A stretch of DNA of 64,000 nt from Rhizoclosmatium globosum. Lineage: Eukaryota > Chytridiomycota > Chytridiomycetes > Chytridiales > Chytriomycetaceae. Where the stretch lies: NCBI GenBank assembly GCA_002104985.1, contig MCGO01000010.1, positions 648,399 to 712,398 on the forward strand. The letters are read 5' to 3'. Below, piece after piece: positions 22,359-33,587 of the stretch. A program made the position numbers and the translations under genes. Every line of letters starts with the position of its first letter. Position 1 is the stretch's first letter. Below the pieces are notes generated by a model. That model was not told where the DNA came from and did no database searches. It worked only from the letters and a program-made list of their open reading frames with translations.

Positions 22359-25300
22359 ATGCCGTCCATCATCAAGCTGCGAATCCACTCGGCGCGCAAC
22401 CTGCCCGTGATGGACCGCGCCACCGAGCTGACTGGTACAGCCTCCTCCTGCTAACTAAGCATTCAGCCAATAAATAACAAGCCCCGAATCAGACGCGTTC
22501 GTCGAGGCAAAGTTCAGCGACTACGACCAAGTGCGAACAAAGACGTGTCGCCGCACCCTGAGCCCGACCTGGAACGAGGACTTCCGCATCGTTTGTCCAG
22601 CCCGTTCTATTGATTAGATAATCACTGATACGAAGCAACTCGCAGGAAGTCTCAAACGACGCCGACCTCCAAAACGAACCACTCGAAATAAAGGTCATGG
22701 ACTACGATCAAATTGGCTATTCAGATGCAATTGGCGGCGTCTTTGTTGATCTGAATCCGCTTCTGGCCTGGGACTCAACGAGCAGGGACTCGACTCTGAG
22801 CGGCTGGTTCCCAATCTTCGACTCCCTCAGAGGCATCTGTGGCGAGATTCTGATCACAGTCAAACTCAACTTCTTTGGTGATTCAAATCAGTATTCAGAC
22901 TCAAGTACCGGTAAATAGATGGGGCTCCTGATTCACACTTAAATACTGAGTTGATGTTGTTTTGACAGCCGTACAGTTTTTTACAACACCAGCCGTTCCA
23001 CCAATGTATATTGTCACTGGAGTACTTGGTTATGTTAGTACTTTGGAGCGTGAGGATGATCCTGAGTATCACTGGGCCGATAACTTCAGAACCCCTCGAA
23101 CTTCAAACGACGCAAGGTAAGTCATTGAACACTGACAACTTCACAACTCATTCAAAAATCACAACAGAATGCGTATCATGTACCGGCTTTCGGGTCAACT
23201 GCGGCGTCAGTTGGGGAAAAAGGTGGAAAACTTGGGAGGAAACGCGGTCTTGGGATACAAACAATACTTTGACTTTGAAACCGAGCATCGTTCTATAACT
23301 GCTCGTGCCATCGGGACGGCGGTGACTCTTGCGACTCCAGAGCAAGTAATGGCCACAATCATCAACAGTCCCTCTTTAGCAGGCGAGCTTGGCAGTTTCC
23401 GAAACCTCGGACCTGGAGGACTTAGTTTTGATGCGAATGCTGCCTCCTCCATGACTCCAACAGCAACCGGGATTCCCCTTGACGCCCCTTTCCAAACACG
23501 AACCAGCTCAATTTTCAGTCCAGCAGGAAATCCCACCACAACATCAGGCCCAACAACACTACCACAGCTTTCAACGACTCGCCTCCCTATTGTTGAATCC
23601 CCAGGAACCTCACCAACAGAAAACCTCCCACCGCCCCTTCAACCCCTCCCAACCTCCACCGCAATCAAACAAATCGACCAATACCCCGTAACCCTCACAA
23701 CATTCCCTCCAAACACCCTCCTCGGCCTCGGAGGCCTCGTCTGCGCAACCTCCGTAAAAATCCTCGACAACTCAACAGACAACAAAGAGTCCCGCGACAT
23801 ATGGTGGCAGGAACTCCGTGACGAAATCAAGTCACACGCGCGAAGCCTCGGGTGTCCGTTGATTGTTGGGTATACCGAGCAAATGACGGTTTGTGAAGAG
23901 TTGGTTGTGTGTTATTGTTATGGGACGGCGGCGGTTGTTGATTTGAATGCGTTTGGGGGGGTGGTGCCTGCGGGTACTCTTGCGGCTATGCCGGTTGGTG
24001 GTGCTGCGACGTTTAGTAAGAGTCGTGTGGCGAGTAGTAGTGGGAGTATGGATAATATTGGGTTGGTTGGGTATACTGGGGCGTCGAATCGGATTGGGAC
24101 GAGTGGGACTTATGATGACATGGATTTGCCGATCCCTTCAACGCCGGCGATGGTTGGACGGAGTAGCGGGATTATGTCGTTTAATCAGAGTACTGCAGCG
24201 TTTATGGAGAAGTTAAAGAAGAAAAGGAAGAAGAAGAGAATGAATCCTGGTGAGTTTTCTTGGGTGGAAGTGTGTTTTGGATATTGAATGGATTCAATAG
24301 GTTGTCAGGCTTGTCATATCACAGTAAGCAGGGCTGACTCGTATCAAAATAATACCACGTACACTCGGTGTGGTGTGTGCAAGAAAAAGTTTGTCCCTGA
24401 GATCCTGTTGAGTACAATTGAACCACCTGCTGAACTTGAAACAATTGGAAAATCTGTCATGATCGAAGCACATGGTAACGCATATCTACGAAAGTCTGAT
24501 TAATCCCTAACTTTGCAAACTATTAGTTGTCGTATCAAAAAATCTCGAGGAGAATCACACGCCGTCATCGTGTCCGAATCAATGCCTTTCGCTCAATACG
24601 ACATCCACCGCCAACTCCTTTTCAAACTCCGCATCCACGGATTAAACGCAATCTTTGGCTTAAAAATCCAGTATTCAATCGGTGAATCACTCATGACTGC
24701 CGTTGCCACAGGAACTGCCGTATACCTGAAAGCCCTTCCCCCACCGGCTCCACTTAAGCTACTCCGAACGCTTGAAGTCGAAGATGCGGAAGACCGGCAA
24801 CTCGTAGAAGACCAACGCAGGATTATGGAGCAGAGTGAATTGAATCGTAGACAGATTGAAGCTGCACTTGCGCAAGATTTGGAGATTCAGCAGCGTGCTG
24901 CGATTGCGGCTATGGCAGCGAGTATGGAGTCGTTTGGAGGCAGAAAGTCTGGATTGAATGATGTTCGTGAGACTGAGGGAGTGCCACAGCATCGAGATTC
25001 CGGGATAAGTAATGAAGAAGCGGAGAGTGACTCGGATAGTGATGATTCCGTGTCAAGTGACTCTGATGCTGAATATGAGGTTGCTGCGAGAGGCCAGAGG
25101 AATGTGGTGGTGCAGATTGATGATGAACATGATGAGGATTTGGTTCTGATGATGGATGCACAGTTTCGGGATGGGTTCCAGATCAAGAATATTGAATCTG
25201 CGATCAAGTCTGAAGCACGGATACTAGCAACTTGTATACTGTTCAAAGTATATCCATGGTTCGGCAAGGATTTATTCCATTGTCTTCCCATCACCCGAAC

Positions 25301-26282
25301 CGACAGTTGGCAAAACTGTTCCAAGATCTGTACCAGGAATTGCAGTTCCAGTTCTCCTACGTGAATCCATGTGTGATTGTGGGTGTTGATTATGATATCC
25401 AAGTCCTCAAACTGAACGAAATTCAAATTCGTTTGACGGGAGTTGCGTTGGGAGTCGCAAAGGAAGGTCAAGATGAATCGTCGGAGAATGATTTGGATGA
25501 AGAAACGGGGTCATTGTGTTTAAGCGACCGTGCTCCATCTCCAAGTAGGAAGTCAATGTCCAAAATCAACTCAATCTGGGCCCAAGACAAATGACAAACA
25601 CATCTGTCACTTCATTAGACGAGACTGATAAAAAGGAGTCGGACGAAGAAAGCGAAACAGATGACGACTTGATGTACAGTGACGACGAATTGGAAGAAGT
25701 GAAGTTAGCCGCAGGGGGTATGACAACAGGCAGTATCCCAAACACCCCAGCCGCACTAGAAAACACCTTCCCAATTCCCGGATCAGCTCTCAATGCAACA
25801 ACAAACACATCATCTCCATCTCCAAACCGTCTCCCAAGCTCCATCACCGGCGGCCTCGTCTCCTTCGCAAAGAAAGAAACAAGCCTCGTCCAAGTCCCAC
25901 GAGCCGTTGAAATCACGCCGTTATCATACGTCCCACAAAGCAGAATCGAAAAGTTTTTGGGTCGCGTCTCGTTGCATTTTGTGAAGGAGGCTTCTATACT
26001 ATATGAAGTGGGAACTGTGGGTGGCGGTATGGGGGATTTGCACATACGTTCCTCGCAGAGTTTTACGCGGTTGCACGTGCGTATACTGTCGCGCTTGGTG
26101 GTAACGCCATGATTAGCTTCACGGTTGAGGAGAGCATGTTTTATGAAAGTATCAAGAATCAAGGGTATTCGTTGATTAGTGTGAGTGGAGATGTTGTGCA
26201 GGTTGCTCATTCGCCAAAGAGGAAGCGATATATGAGAGTAATCAGAAGCATCAGCATTCAGTGTTGTTGGGAGGGTTATGAA
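22359..26282 (+). CDS. C2CD5 (CDP138)-like C2-domain protein
   Basis: Exons 22359-22434, 22493-22590, 22646-22910, 22969-23116, 23168-24249, 24301-24474 and 24527 onward. The N-terminal C2 domain (RNLPVMDRATELTDAFVE) is followed by the conserved C2CD5 regions: HWADNFRTPRTSNDAR, GNAVLGYKQYFDFE, LGCPLIVGYTE, a CxxC-x(n)-CxxC zinc-like unit (CQACH and CGVCKKKF), and ITPLSYVPQSRIEKFLG near the end. Human C2CD5 acts in Ca2+-dependent vesicle-to-plasma-membrane fusion. Single-base frame breaks are needed near 24527, 25215, 25580, 26045 and possibly 26230. The stop is taken at 26280-26282 because the next gene is convergent at 26310. Between the conserved blocks are Ser/Asp-rich disordered inserts. 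Confidence 0.9.
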
Positions 26283-26309
26283 ATTAAAAAACAACTGAGG
26301 CTTTTCTAT

Positions 26310-27041
26310 TTATTGGATTGTGATTGTTCCGTCTTCACCGAGAGTGACAGTCACGCTTTCGTCAAATTTGCTAGCAACATCTTCTTTGGATACTTTTCCA
26401 TCACGCTTTTTCGAAATCTTGCTGGCAACTTTGGCACGCAATGCTTCCAAGGTCAATCCATTGTCCTTCTTAAGAACCGACTTGATGGTTTTCTTGAAGT
26501 CAAAGTCAGAGTCCTCCTTGGATTCCTTTTTGCTCTTCTTTGGGACAGTCTTTTCCTCCTCTTCTTCGTCGTTGTTTTGTTCAGGTTCTGCACGCTTTTT
26601 GTCTTTGGTTTCGGAGAGTTGGGCAATCAAAGGTGCTGATTTTGGGGCGGCAGAAATGTTGGCAGAAGATGAAGTTGAAGCTGCGGCTGGAGCTGGAGCT
26701 TGTTTCTGTTGTTGTTGCTGTTGGCCCTGTAATAACTTAATGAGTTTGGTGTGAAACAAGCAAGTATTCAGAAGGAACAAACCTTCTTTGGCGCCTTGTA
26801 CACAGACTTTTGGTACTTTTCAGCTTCAGAGATACATGAAGTGTGGGTCTTGTACTGTGAATAGCTTCAGTCTCATGTACTTCTAAGTTGGAAGCAATCA
26901 TTGTTGACTCACGTCGTTTCCCTGGAAAGTAGTAGAGCAATCGATACAAGTGAATTGTGCGTAGTAGCAACGCTGCTTGTGCTGATCGAGCTTTGGCTTC
27001 TTGATGGTTTCCTGGCAGGATTCACAAACGAATGAGACCAT
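26310..27041 (-). CDS. LYAR-type C2HC zinc-finger nucleolar protein
   Basis: Exons 26913-27041, 26783-26854 and 26310-26726 give 205 residues. It starts MVSFVCESCQETIKKPK and has the paired zinc fingers (CxxC...HxxxC and CIDCSTTFQGNDYKTH). A Gln/Pro/Ala-rich linker and Lys/Glu-rich tail follow. LYAR is a nucleolar protein involved in growth and pre-rRNA processing. It is divergent from RPL38 across about 0.9 kb and convergent with C2CD5, with the gap to C2CD5 under 30 bp. Confidence 0.88.
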
Positions 27042-27908
27042 AGTGTTTGAAGAGTTGGAAAAAAAGAAAGAAAGGGAGACACGCGAAATACAGAAAATAA
27101 AGGAACAGGACTTGGAGATATAACTGCGGCCCATGTAATAATGAAGGGTGGAATGATTTATTTGGAATGTTGACTTTGGACTTTGAAAGCGGCCATATCA
27201 AACTACTTGGAGCGGCACAGTATTGAAATCCAATGGATTCTAACTATATTACATACTTTTGTTTATTGTATATATTTGGGAACCTATTGATATTGGACGG
27301 TATAATCACCAAGTATCACCAAGGGTAGACACCTAATTCCAGAGACACCCAAACGTATAAATTATTCTCTTAATACTTGTTCTTTGGGTTAGGTATTGTG
27401 AACTAAAGTCTTTGATTTGTTGGTGTTGGAACTGTACTGATTTTTCACACAAATGGTTGGCATCCCACGTCGCCTCACAACTCCATCCCCTCACCATCAG
27501 ACCATCGCAGCAGCATCATCACACGTTGAATCAACAGCAGATACCATCCGATTCGATATTGTTGTAAAGAGGGCCTTGTATTTAGTGTGGATCGACTAGG
27601 ATGGACGTTGTTTGGAGATGCCGTTTCAGGCGGCTCACACCAAACAACCACTCAAATGCCTCGGACTCGATATGGCCTGAGAAAGCAATCTTTCAGAAAG
27701 AAGTTGGTTTGGACTGTCAGAGAATGTGCTGGGGAGGCCGAAGCAGTAGCAGCCGTAAACTGTCACAACAACTACGAAGCAACAACACACCATCAACGGA
27801 GAAACCCTGCAAGACACACAAACACCCATACTCCGAAACCAACTCCAAACCCTGCACAATATATAAAGAAGGCTAACTCCCATCCCCCCAAAACTCCAGC
27901 CAAAGCAG
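27042..27908. promoter_or_regulatory. Divergent region between LYAR-like and RPL38 genes
   Basis: It holds the LYAR promoter, the RPL38 promoter, and the RPL38 first exon, which I could not fix. Open frames at 27587-28048 are overprinted on the RPL38 frame and are not supported. An AT-rich stretch (27240-27300) may contain TATA-like sequence. Confidence 0.45.
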
Positions 27909-28121
27909 ATCACCGAAATCAAGGACTTCCTCCTCACTGCCCGCAGAAAGGACGCCAAGTCCATCAAGATCAAGAAGAACGGAAACGCCTACAAGTTCAA
28001 GGTCCGTTGCTCCAAGTACCTCTACACCTTGAAGGTTGCCGATGCTGACAAGGCCAAGAAGTTGAGACAGTCCCTCCCACCAGGTCTCCAGATCACCGAC
28101 TTGGACAAGAAGTCCAAGTAA
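27909..28121 (+). CDS. RPL38: Ribosomal protein L38 (eL38), main exon
   Basis: After an AG acceptor at 27907-27908, the exon encodes [20 protein letters not shown] and onwards to a stop at 28119. This is essentially all of eL38 (about 70-75 residues), with the characteristic [15 protein letters not shown] and the end ITDLDKKSK. eL38 is a small component of the 60S subunit. The missing N-terminal residues (about four) must come from a short upstream exon; an ATG followed by CCTCGG is at 27655, but no standard donor follows it. Start unresolved. Confidence 0.9.
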   Translation: MTEIKDFLLTARRKDAKSIKIKKNGNAYKFKVRCSKYLYTLKVADADKAKKLRQSLPPGLQITDLDKKSK

Positions 28122-28379
28122 ATCAAAAACAAAAACATCGTTTTCGTCCACTTGCCATATAGTATGTAACGGGAATATATGATGATTACTTGGAGAGGAA
28201 GGAAATCCTTTTTTTTTCTTTGTGATTGTCTGGATTTTGTGTCCATAATAAACCGCAACTTCTTGAACTCTGGTTGTATTATTATGGGTTGGTGTCTTGG
28301 TATACGAGGATGTTGAAGGCATGCAGAAAGTTAAACTCCAAAGGAAATGGGGAAGAACCACGCTTTATTCCACACATTC

Positions 28380-29553
28380 TCACTCAATTCGAGCGAGTAA
28401 ACTTCCCAATACTCTTTGCACGCGTTCAACAGCTTGTCCAGCAGTTGCAGTGATTCCTCGCACCTCGTCCACACCATATGGAGCCATAATCATGACTTCA
28501 TCAAGAACAATAATCGCATCTCCTTTCCATTTTGTTGGAAGAGTCTTGTCGAGAGCGTTGAAGATGTCCTATGATGGTTTGAGTCGAGTTAGTGATATAC
28601 GATGATGCCAATGTCCCGATCCGATGCACTGTCAAACCAGTATCCTTCAATCACGATCCTCAAATCCAATCCATAGTAGAGTCCAAAGATTCAAGTCAAT
28701 CATTGAAGTCAAGTCAGAGATGTTTCCCATCCCCATTCTGTGATACCACTCATCTCTCACTCTCTGAACAACCTCCCATAAAAAACAAGATAGAAATGAT
28801 AGGTATACCTGAGCGCGCTTTGACACATTAACACCAATTTTCTTGACGTTATCACGTTCCTTTGCAATCGCAGCCCTCTCCTTTGCCAAGATTTTGTTCA
28901 CATTGAATTGCGGAGCCGTGGGAACTTTCAGAAGAGACGTTGGAAGTGCAGGAAGTGCAGCTGTCGTAGACGTTGGGGTTGTAGACTGATGAGGGGGGTC
29001 AGCAGAGGTTGGAGAGGTCTTTGAAGTTCCCGCCACGATTTGAGCGGCTGTTGGGCCGCCCTTTGACCATGCGGAGACAGGTTTCTGAGGAGCGGGTTGA
29101 GATTGTGCGGGGACTGGGACTGGGGCTGGGGATTGGGCAATGGGCGAGGGTTCCTTTGGTTTGTCGAGGTTTATCGCTGATTTGATTGAAGCGATTTTGA
29201 GGAAGTGGAAGTCGTCTGCGCGGGTTCCTGTGTTTTATTTGGGATCAGAGTGAAGGCCAATGACAGGATTGGTGGGGGGAGCAAGAGTGACTCGGAAGGA
29301 GGCTACGAACCCTTTTCCTTCACACTTGAAATTGATTGGAGAACGAGGAGGCCGAGCACGCGTTCGTAGGCAAAGACGAGACCGGCGAACTCGGAACCGT
29401 CAACAAGGACAACCTTGACCTTGGTGCCGATGAGCGAGGCGGCATTGGCATTCGACTGGAGCGTGTGTGCATTGGAGGAAGTGGTGGAAGAAGTGGTGGT
29501 GGTGGTGGTGGTGGTGGTGGTTGTGGTGGGGGTCCAGTCGTTGCAGATGTCAT
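28380..29553 (-). CDS. LSM12-like RNA-binding protein
   Basis: Exons 29311-29553, 28809-29227 and 28380-28568. The LSm-like part (SLIGTKVKVVLVDGSEFAG) precedes ADDFHFLKIASIKSAINL, a Pro/Ser linker and the C-terminal anticodon-binding-like domain (TKWKGDAIIVLDEVMI, then PYGVDEVRG). The start MTSATTG is followed by a CCA/ACC repeat; one base must be added there to reach the LSm frame, so the repeat reads as Thr rather than Pro. The three exons total 851 nt, one short of a multiple of three. LSM12 homologues occur with ataxin-2 in RNA granules. Confidence 0.85.
29493..29532. repeat. (GGT)n trinucleotide tract coding Thr/Pro run
   Basis: About 13 GGT units on the plus strand. In the LSM12 gene it encodes a run of Thr (ACC frame) or Pro (CCA frame), depending on one indel. 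Confidence 0.85.
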
Positions 29554-30103
29554 TTGCTGCTTGTTGTGAACAAATTAATACTGGTTTACTTTCTGACCTT
29601 CGAGAACAAATAACAATCATGACCACTCTCTCCTTGAAGGACAAGCTGCCTCTCCTCAAACAGGGAATACTACTCACAGATAATACCCTCTCCTTTGAAC
29701 CACTGGAATCAATCCTTACCGTCAACCAACACCAATCAAACTGAAATCTAAAACATTCATCCACAAACACTCTCCAGCTCGTGACACTCAGACTACTTCA
29801 CTGCCTAATAAATCCACCCATTTTGAAGGACCGCGGGTTACTCCTCCTCTGCCTCATAATTCTTTGGAGTCAATGGATTTTGGGTTTGGTCCTTTCTACG
29901 TCCTCCATATCATCCATCAAAGATTCCTGCAACACAACTAATTCCTGAAGCTGGTTAGTACAAAGCATGACTCGGAACCTGGAGTAATAGGGTTGAGAAC
30001 TGATTGGCTGTCGCTGAACAGAATCTTGATAATTCTATCGAAAGTATCTAACAATCATACACAATAACCAGACCAATCAATTCATCCCCAAAACAAGGAT
30101 CCA
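29554..30103. other. Intergenic region, LSM12 promoter side
   Basis: About 550 bp with no supported gene. It holds the LSM12 5' region. A frame on the minus strand continues from the LSM12 LSm frame up to 29770, but its composition is not gene-like. Confidence 0.35.
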
Positions 30104-30757
30104 GTGCATGATCCTAAACCTAAATGCTTGGAATACAGCCATGAACCTGTATCAGGAACACGATGGCTTCTCACAAACTTACCATACAGTCCTCCAGAAC
30201 GACTTCCAGACATTTACCAATACCCGGCAGTATTTTCTGCTTACACTCCTGGTCGCAAAATGTGGGCCACAGGAACATCGTGTGAACCCCTTCCACCAAC
30301 AACAACAGCAACAACAACTTCAGGGAAGCCATCAACAGCCACCACGCATACCCGTGCAACTCCAACGTCTCCGTCGAAACGGGGCCTCCCCAAACTCCGT
30401 ACCGAAAGCCTCCAAACTGAAATCTACCCACGTCTACAGACTTTATTGACAGATGCAAAACCACGTCGCCCAGACACAACCACTATTCCATCTCTGATTG
30501 CAAAGTACAAACCAGCAACTGCATACACCCTCCTCAAAAAACCGCAAGACCCACTTACATGGACAAGAGCAACACCTCCATCACCTACTACTACTATTAC
30601 TACTACTACTCGCACAGGAACAACAGCAAACACCGGAGTACCAAACACCCCACCCCAACAAAAAGACTTCCCCCACGACCACCCATTCACTTCCCCGAAA
30701 CAAGTACATCAACTTATCACCACCGAATTACAAAAAGCACCGAAACCCCCAGCGTGA
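30104..30757 (+). CDS. Orphan Thr/Pro-rich open frame
   Basis: A 217-residue frame from ATG 30104 (MHDPKPKCLEYSHEPVSGTR). The first 65 residues have a normal amino acid mix (GRKMWATGTSCEPL); the rest is Thr-, Pro- and Lys-rich, including a run from an ACT/CTA repeat near 30588. No domain, no confirmed introns, and overlapping frames exist on both strands. It could be an exon of an unrecognised gene or spurious. Its 5' and 3' neighbours give no context for function. Confidence 0.25.
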   Translation: MHDPKPKCLEYSHEPVSGTRWLLTNLPYSPPERLPDIYQYPAVFSAYTPGRKMWATGTSCEPLPPTTTATTTSGKPSTATTHTRATPTSPSKRGLPKLRTESLQTEIYPRLQTLLTDAKPRRPDTTTIPSLIAKYKPATAYTLLKKPQDPLTWTRATPPSPTTTITTTTRTGTTANTGVPNTPPQQKDFPHDHPFTSPKQVHQLITTELQKAPKPPA

Positions 30758-31142
30758 ATATTAAAGTCGTTGCAGGAAAGACATGCTACACGTTTCCTGT
30801 ATTGAGTCCGAGCTGTGGACGCCTGTGTTGAGAGCCGATGGGAGTGGGCGTGTTGAAGTTGGGGTTGTTGGGAGGAATGGTGTGGATGGGTGGGGGTGGG
30901 AGGTGAAGTGTGCTTTGGGGAGGGCAGAGTATTTGTATGGGTTGTGAGATTGTGGTGTGGTACCATATGCGTTTTGTGTGTGTGTGTGTTTTGAGTGGCA
31001 ACTAGGGTACTTGTGAGGATGGGATGTGGACCGTGCAATAAAACATGAGGAGTAGGGGCACAATATGGTGACTACTGTAAGGTTGAATGCAGAGCTTGTT
31101 TCAAAAGAGGTTTGAAAGAATTTATCCGGCTTTTTTTGAGGG
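30758..31142. other. Intergenic region upstream of the 7TM array
   Basis: About 385 bp with no supported gene, T/G-rich on the plus strand. A (GT)n tract is at 30974-30990. It precedes the first 7TM gene of the array and should contain its promoter. Confidence 0.4.
30974..30990. repeat. (GT)n dinucleotide tract
   Basis: A short pure TG/GT run in the region upstream of the 31143 gene. Confidence 0.85.
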
Positions 31143-32089
31143 ATGGACGAGAGCGACACCACGCCATTCGTAGCCAGTTTTTGCGTGCTCCTCGGCTTGA
31201 CCGTCATCGGCTTCGCAGTAGTTTGGCACCACATTGTAGCCGTTGAGACGCAGCAGCGGGGGCTTCCCGTGACTGTTGCTGTGTTTACGCCGATCAACAA
31301 GATCCTCGTGCTTGGCTTCACCGGGCTGCTCGGGCTCTACTCGTCCCAGATTGCGCACAATTTGTTTTCAGTGTCGACTTGTTTTGGAAAGGCGGCGTCG
31401 ATTGTGCTGCAGTTCTCGATTGGGCTGTGCGAGTGGGCCTGTCTGCAGTACACGTGGAACAGGACAAAGCCGATTCTGTTGCTGGTTTCGCCGGAACGAG
31501 TTGGTCCGATGAAGTGGGCGGTGCGGCTGTCGCCCGGGCTGTTCTTTTCGCAGGTTGTCACGGCGTTGATGCTTGCCATTGCTACGACGGTGGATAAGCC
31601 GAATCCACAGCCCTTTGACTCGCTTAATAATCTGTTTATTGGTATTGCCGGGATCACTGCCACCCTCTTGGACACTGTCTTCCTAGTCACTTTCATCAGA
31701 TTTCTCAGGACAAAACATACGGCCTTGCCCTCAGATCAACTCAAGCTCTTTCAAACGGTTGCACGGTATGGGTGTTGGACAGCTGCTGCTTTGTATGTTT
31801 GTTCAATAAGTTACGTTTGGGCTTTCTCGTTCCCGGCACAGTGGCTCCTCGAATCATGTTTCTCATTAGTCCTGCGTTCATTGGCGTATCATTCTGGATT
31901 CTATTTGAAATGAAGAGAGCGATTTGGAAGATTGCGACAGATGTTGGGGTGGCGTCAGACTATGAGGGAACAACAAATGTGGCTGTTGGGGAATTAGAAA
32001 GTGGGGTTATTGTGCCTGATAAATGTAATACCAGTATAAGTGATGTCGAAGGAGGGTCTGTGATTCGGGGAAGTATATCCGACGATTGA
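31143..32089 (+). CDS. 7TM membrane protein, subgroup I copy 1
   Basis: Single exon starting MDESDTTPFVASFCV; about 315 residues with one frame break near 31838. Seven hydrophobic segments; the loop after TM3 reads YTWNRTKPILLLVSP, corresponding to YSWIRGEAVVDIV in the other array members, and near the end FWILFEMKRAIWK. The frame moves after FSFPAQW and continues to an acidic tail, TAC-end at 32089. It belongs to the same superfamily as 32441-33459. A receptor or transporter role is inferred from topology only. Confidence 0.65.
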
Positions 32090-32440
32090 AATGGCCAATA
32101 AGCCATTGTGCGATAGATGACTACGGATCTAATACCTCATTCGATTTTTGTAAAATAAACTAATGCATACGTTGTACTTTGCTTGAATGCTTTTGAGTCA
32201 CGAATCTTGTTCCTTATCGGCGGAGATTATCCCACCAGGACATGATTGACAGCATCACCTTGAACGCAGCGAATACAGATGCTGCCTAAGAAATTCAGAA
32301 AAGCAGACTTCTGGCACAGATCTGGCACGCACGAGGGTGCAGTCCGCATTGGGATCGGGAGATTTGGTTCGAAATCAGTCAACAAAAAAGAAACCAATTT
32401 CGCACTTGTCCTTTCCTGTACCAAAAACGTGTCTAACCAA
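32090..32440. other. Intergenic region between two subgroup I 7TM genes
   Basis: About 350 bp. An upstream in-frame ATG at 32279 exists for the next gene, but the 32441 start matches the other array members. No other gene is seen. Confidence 0.4.
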
Positions 32441-33459
32441 ATGGCCACGGACGACTACGTAGGAAACAACCTTGGACTGTATGGCGGCTTCCTTCTGATT
32501 GCTGTCAGTGCGTTCGGGCTGTGCTGGTTCCTGTACCAGGTCCTTGTTATTGAAACAAGAAACCGGGGACTTCCAATCACCCGGGCTGTTCTCACTCCAG
32601 TCAACAATCTATTGCTTGGAGGTTTTGTTGCGCTTATCTTTCAGTACATCTTCTATGTGCTTCGTGTGCAGTATGGTGTGTTCACTGTCATGGGCAAGAT
32701 TGCTTTCGTAGGCCTTCAAACCTGTGTTGCCTTGAATGAGTTACTGGCAGTCTAGTACGTCATCATCATCTTCCCACCCTTGTTTACTTCTCCTGTTACT
32801 AAAACACTAACCTGATTCGATCCAGCTTCACATGGTATCGTACTGAACCCATCTTGGATATTGTCCAGTCCTCATCCACATCGCAAGTAAAGAAAGCCCT
32901 GAACTTTGCGCCAGTCATCTACTTTACTCAAGTAATCACTTCCATCCTCTTTGTCTCAATGAACACATCCGCAGACAACCCCGCCGCCCCAATCTACACA
33001 ATCATGAACAACATCCTGATCGGAATTGCAGGAGTCTCAACAACCCTCTTCGACTCCATCTTCCTCTACATCTTCATCAAATACCTCCGCAGAAACGTAA
33101 GCGATTTTGCACCCCTCCCACCCCAACAATCCAAAGTCTTCAAAACCGTCGCACGGTACGGAGTTTGGTCCTCCATCTTCTGTTACTGCTGCTCAGCAAC
33201 GTTCTTGTTGGGTTACACGGTCCAGGACCCGTACATCTCTGGGTTCCTTTTCGCAGTTAGTTCGTTCTTCATGGCTGTGATTGTGTTCACGCTGTTTGGA
33301 ATGAAACGCGCGATTTGGAGTGTTGGTGGGAGTGCGGCGAATACGCCCAAGGGGACTGCGGAGTTGGAGTCTCGTGGACAGACGACTGAGGAGAGTTTTG
33401 TCTCGACAGTTGGGCGTACGTTTCCTGATACGGAACGGAGCAGTGTTTGGAGTCCGTGA
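32441..33459 (+). CDS. 7TM membrane protein, subgroup I copy 2
   Basis: Exons 32441-32754 and 32826-33459 join to 315 residues with no frame defect. The short N-terminus (MATDDYVGNNLG) is followed by seven helices, the FTWYRTEPILDIV loop after TM3, and KVFKTVARYGVWSS before TM6. The cytosolic tail is Ser/Thr-rich. This copy has a 71 bp intron in the TM3 loop, which the single-exon copies lack. That is consistent with intron loss or gain during array expansion. Confidence 0.78.
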
Positions 33460-33587
33460 TTTGATTTTTTTACATTTGTAGATTTTGATAAATAGGAATG
33501 GATAAATAACACTGTGCTGACTGATGTGCTGATTTTGTTGACCGAGGAACATCTCTTTGTTTTGGATTTTCAGTCATCACACCACTC

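Noticed and set aside
27587..28048. A plus-strand frame of 153 residues over RPL38
   Set aside because: It is a frame-shifted reading of the RPL38 exon region and its upstream intron; RPL38 itself is conserved.
30424..30690. Minus-strand Val/Gly-rich frame
   Set aside because: Antisense to the orphan Thr/Pro-rich frame, composition driven by CCA/ACT repeats; no coding support.
32279..32440. An upstream extension of the 32441 7TM gene
   Set aside because: The extra N-terminus is basic and unlike the short polar N-termini of the other copies.
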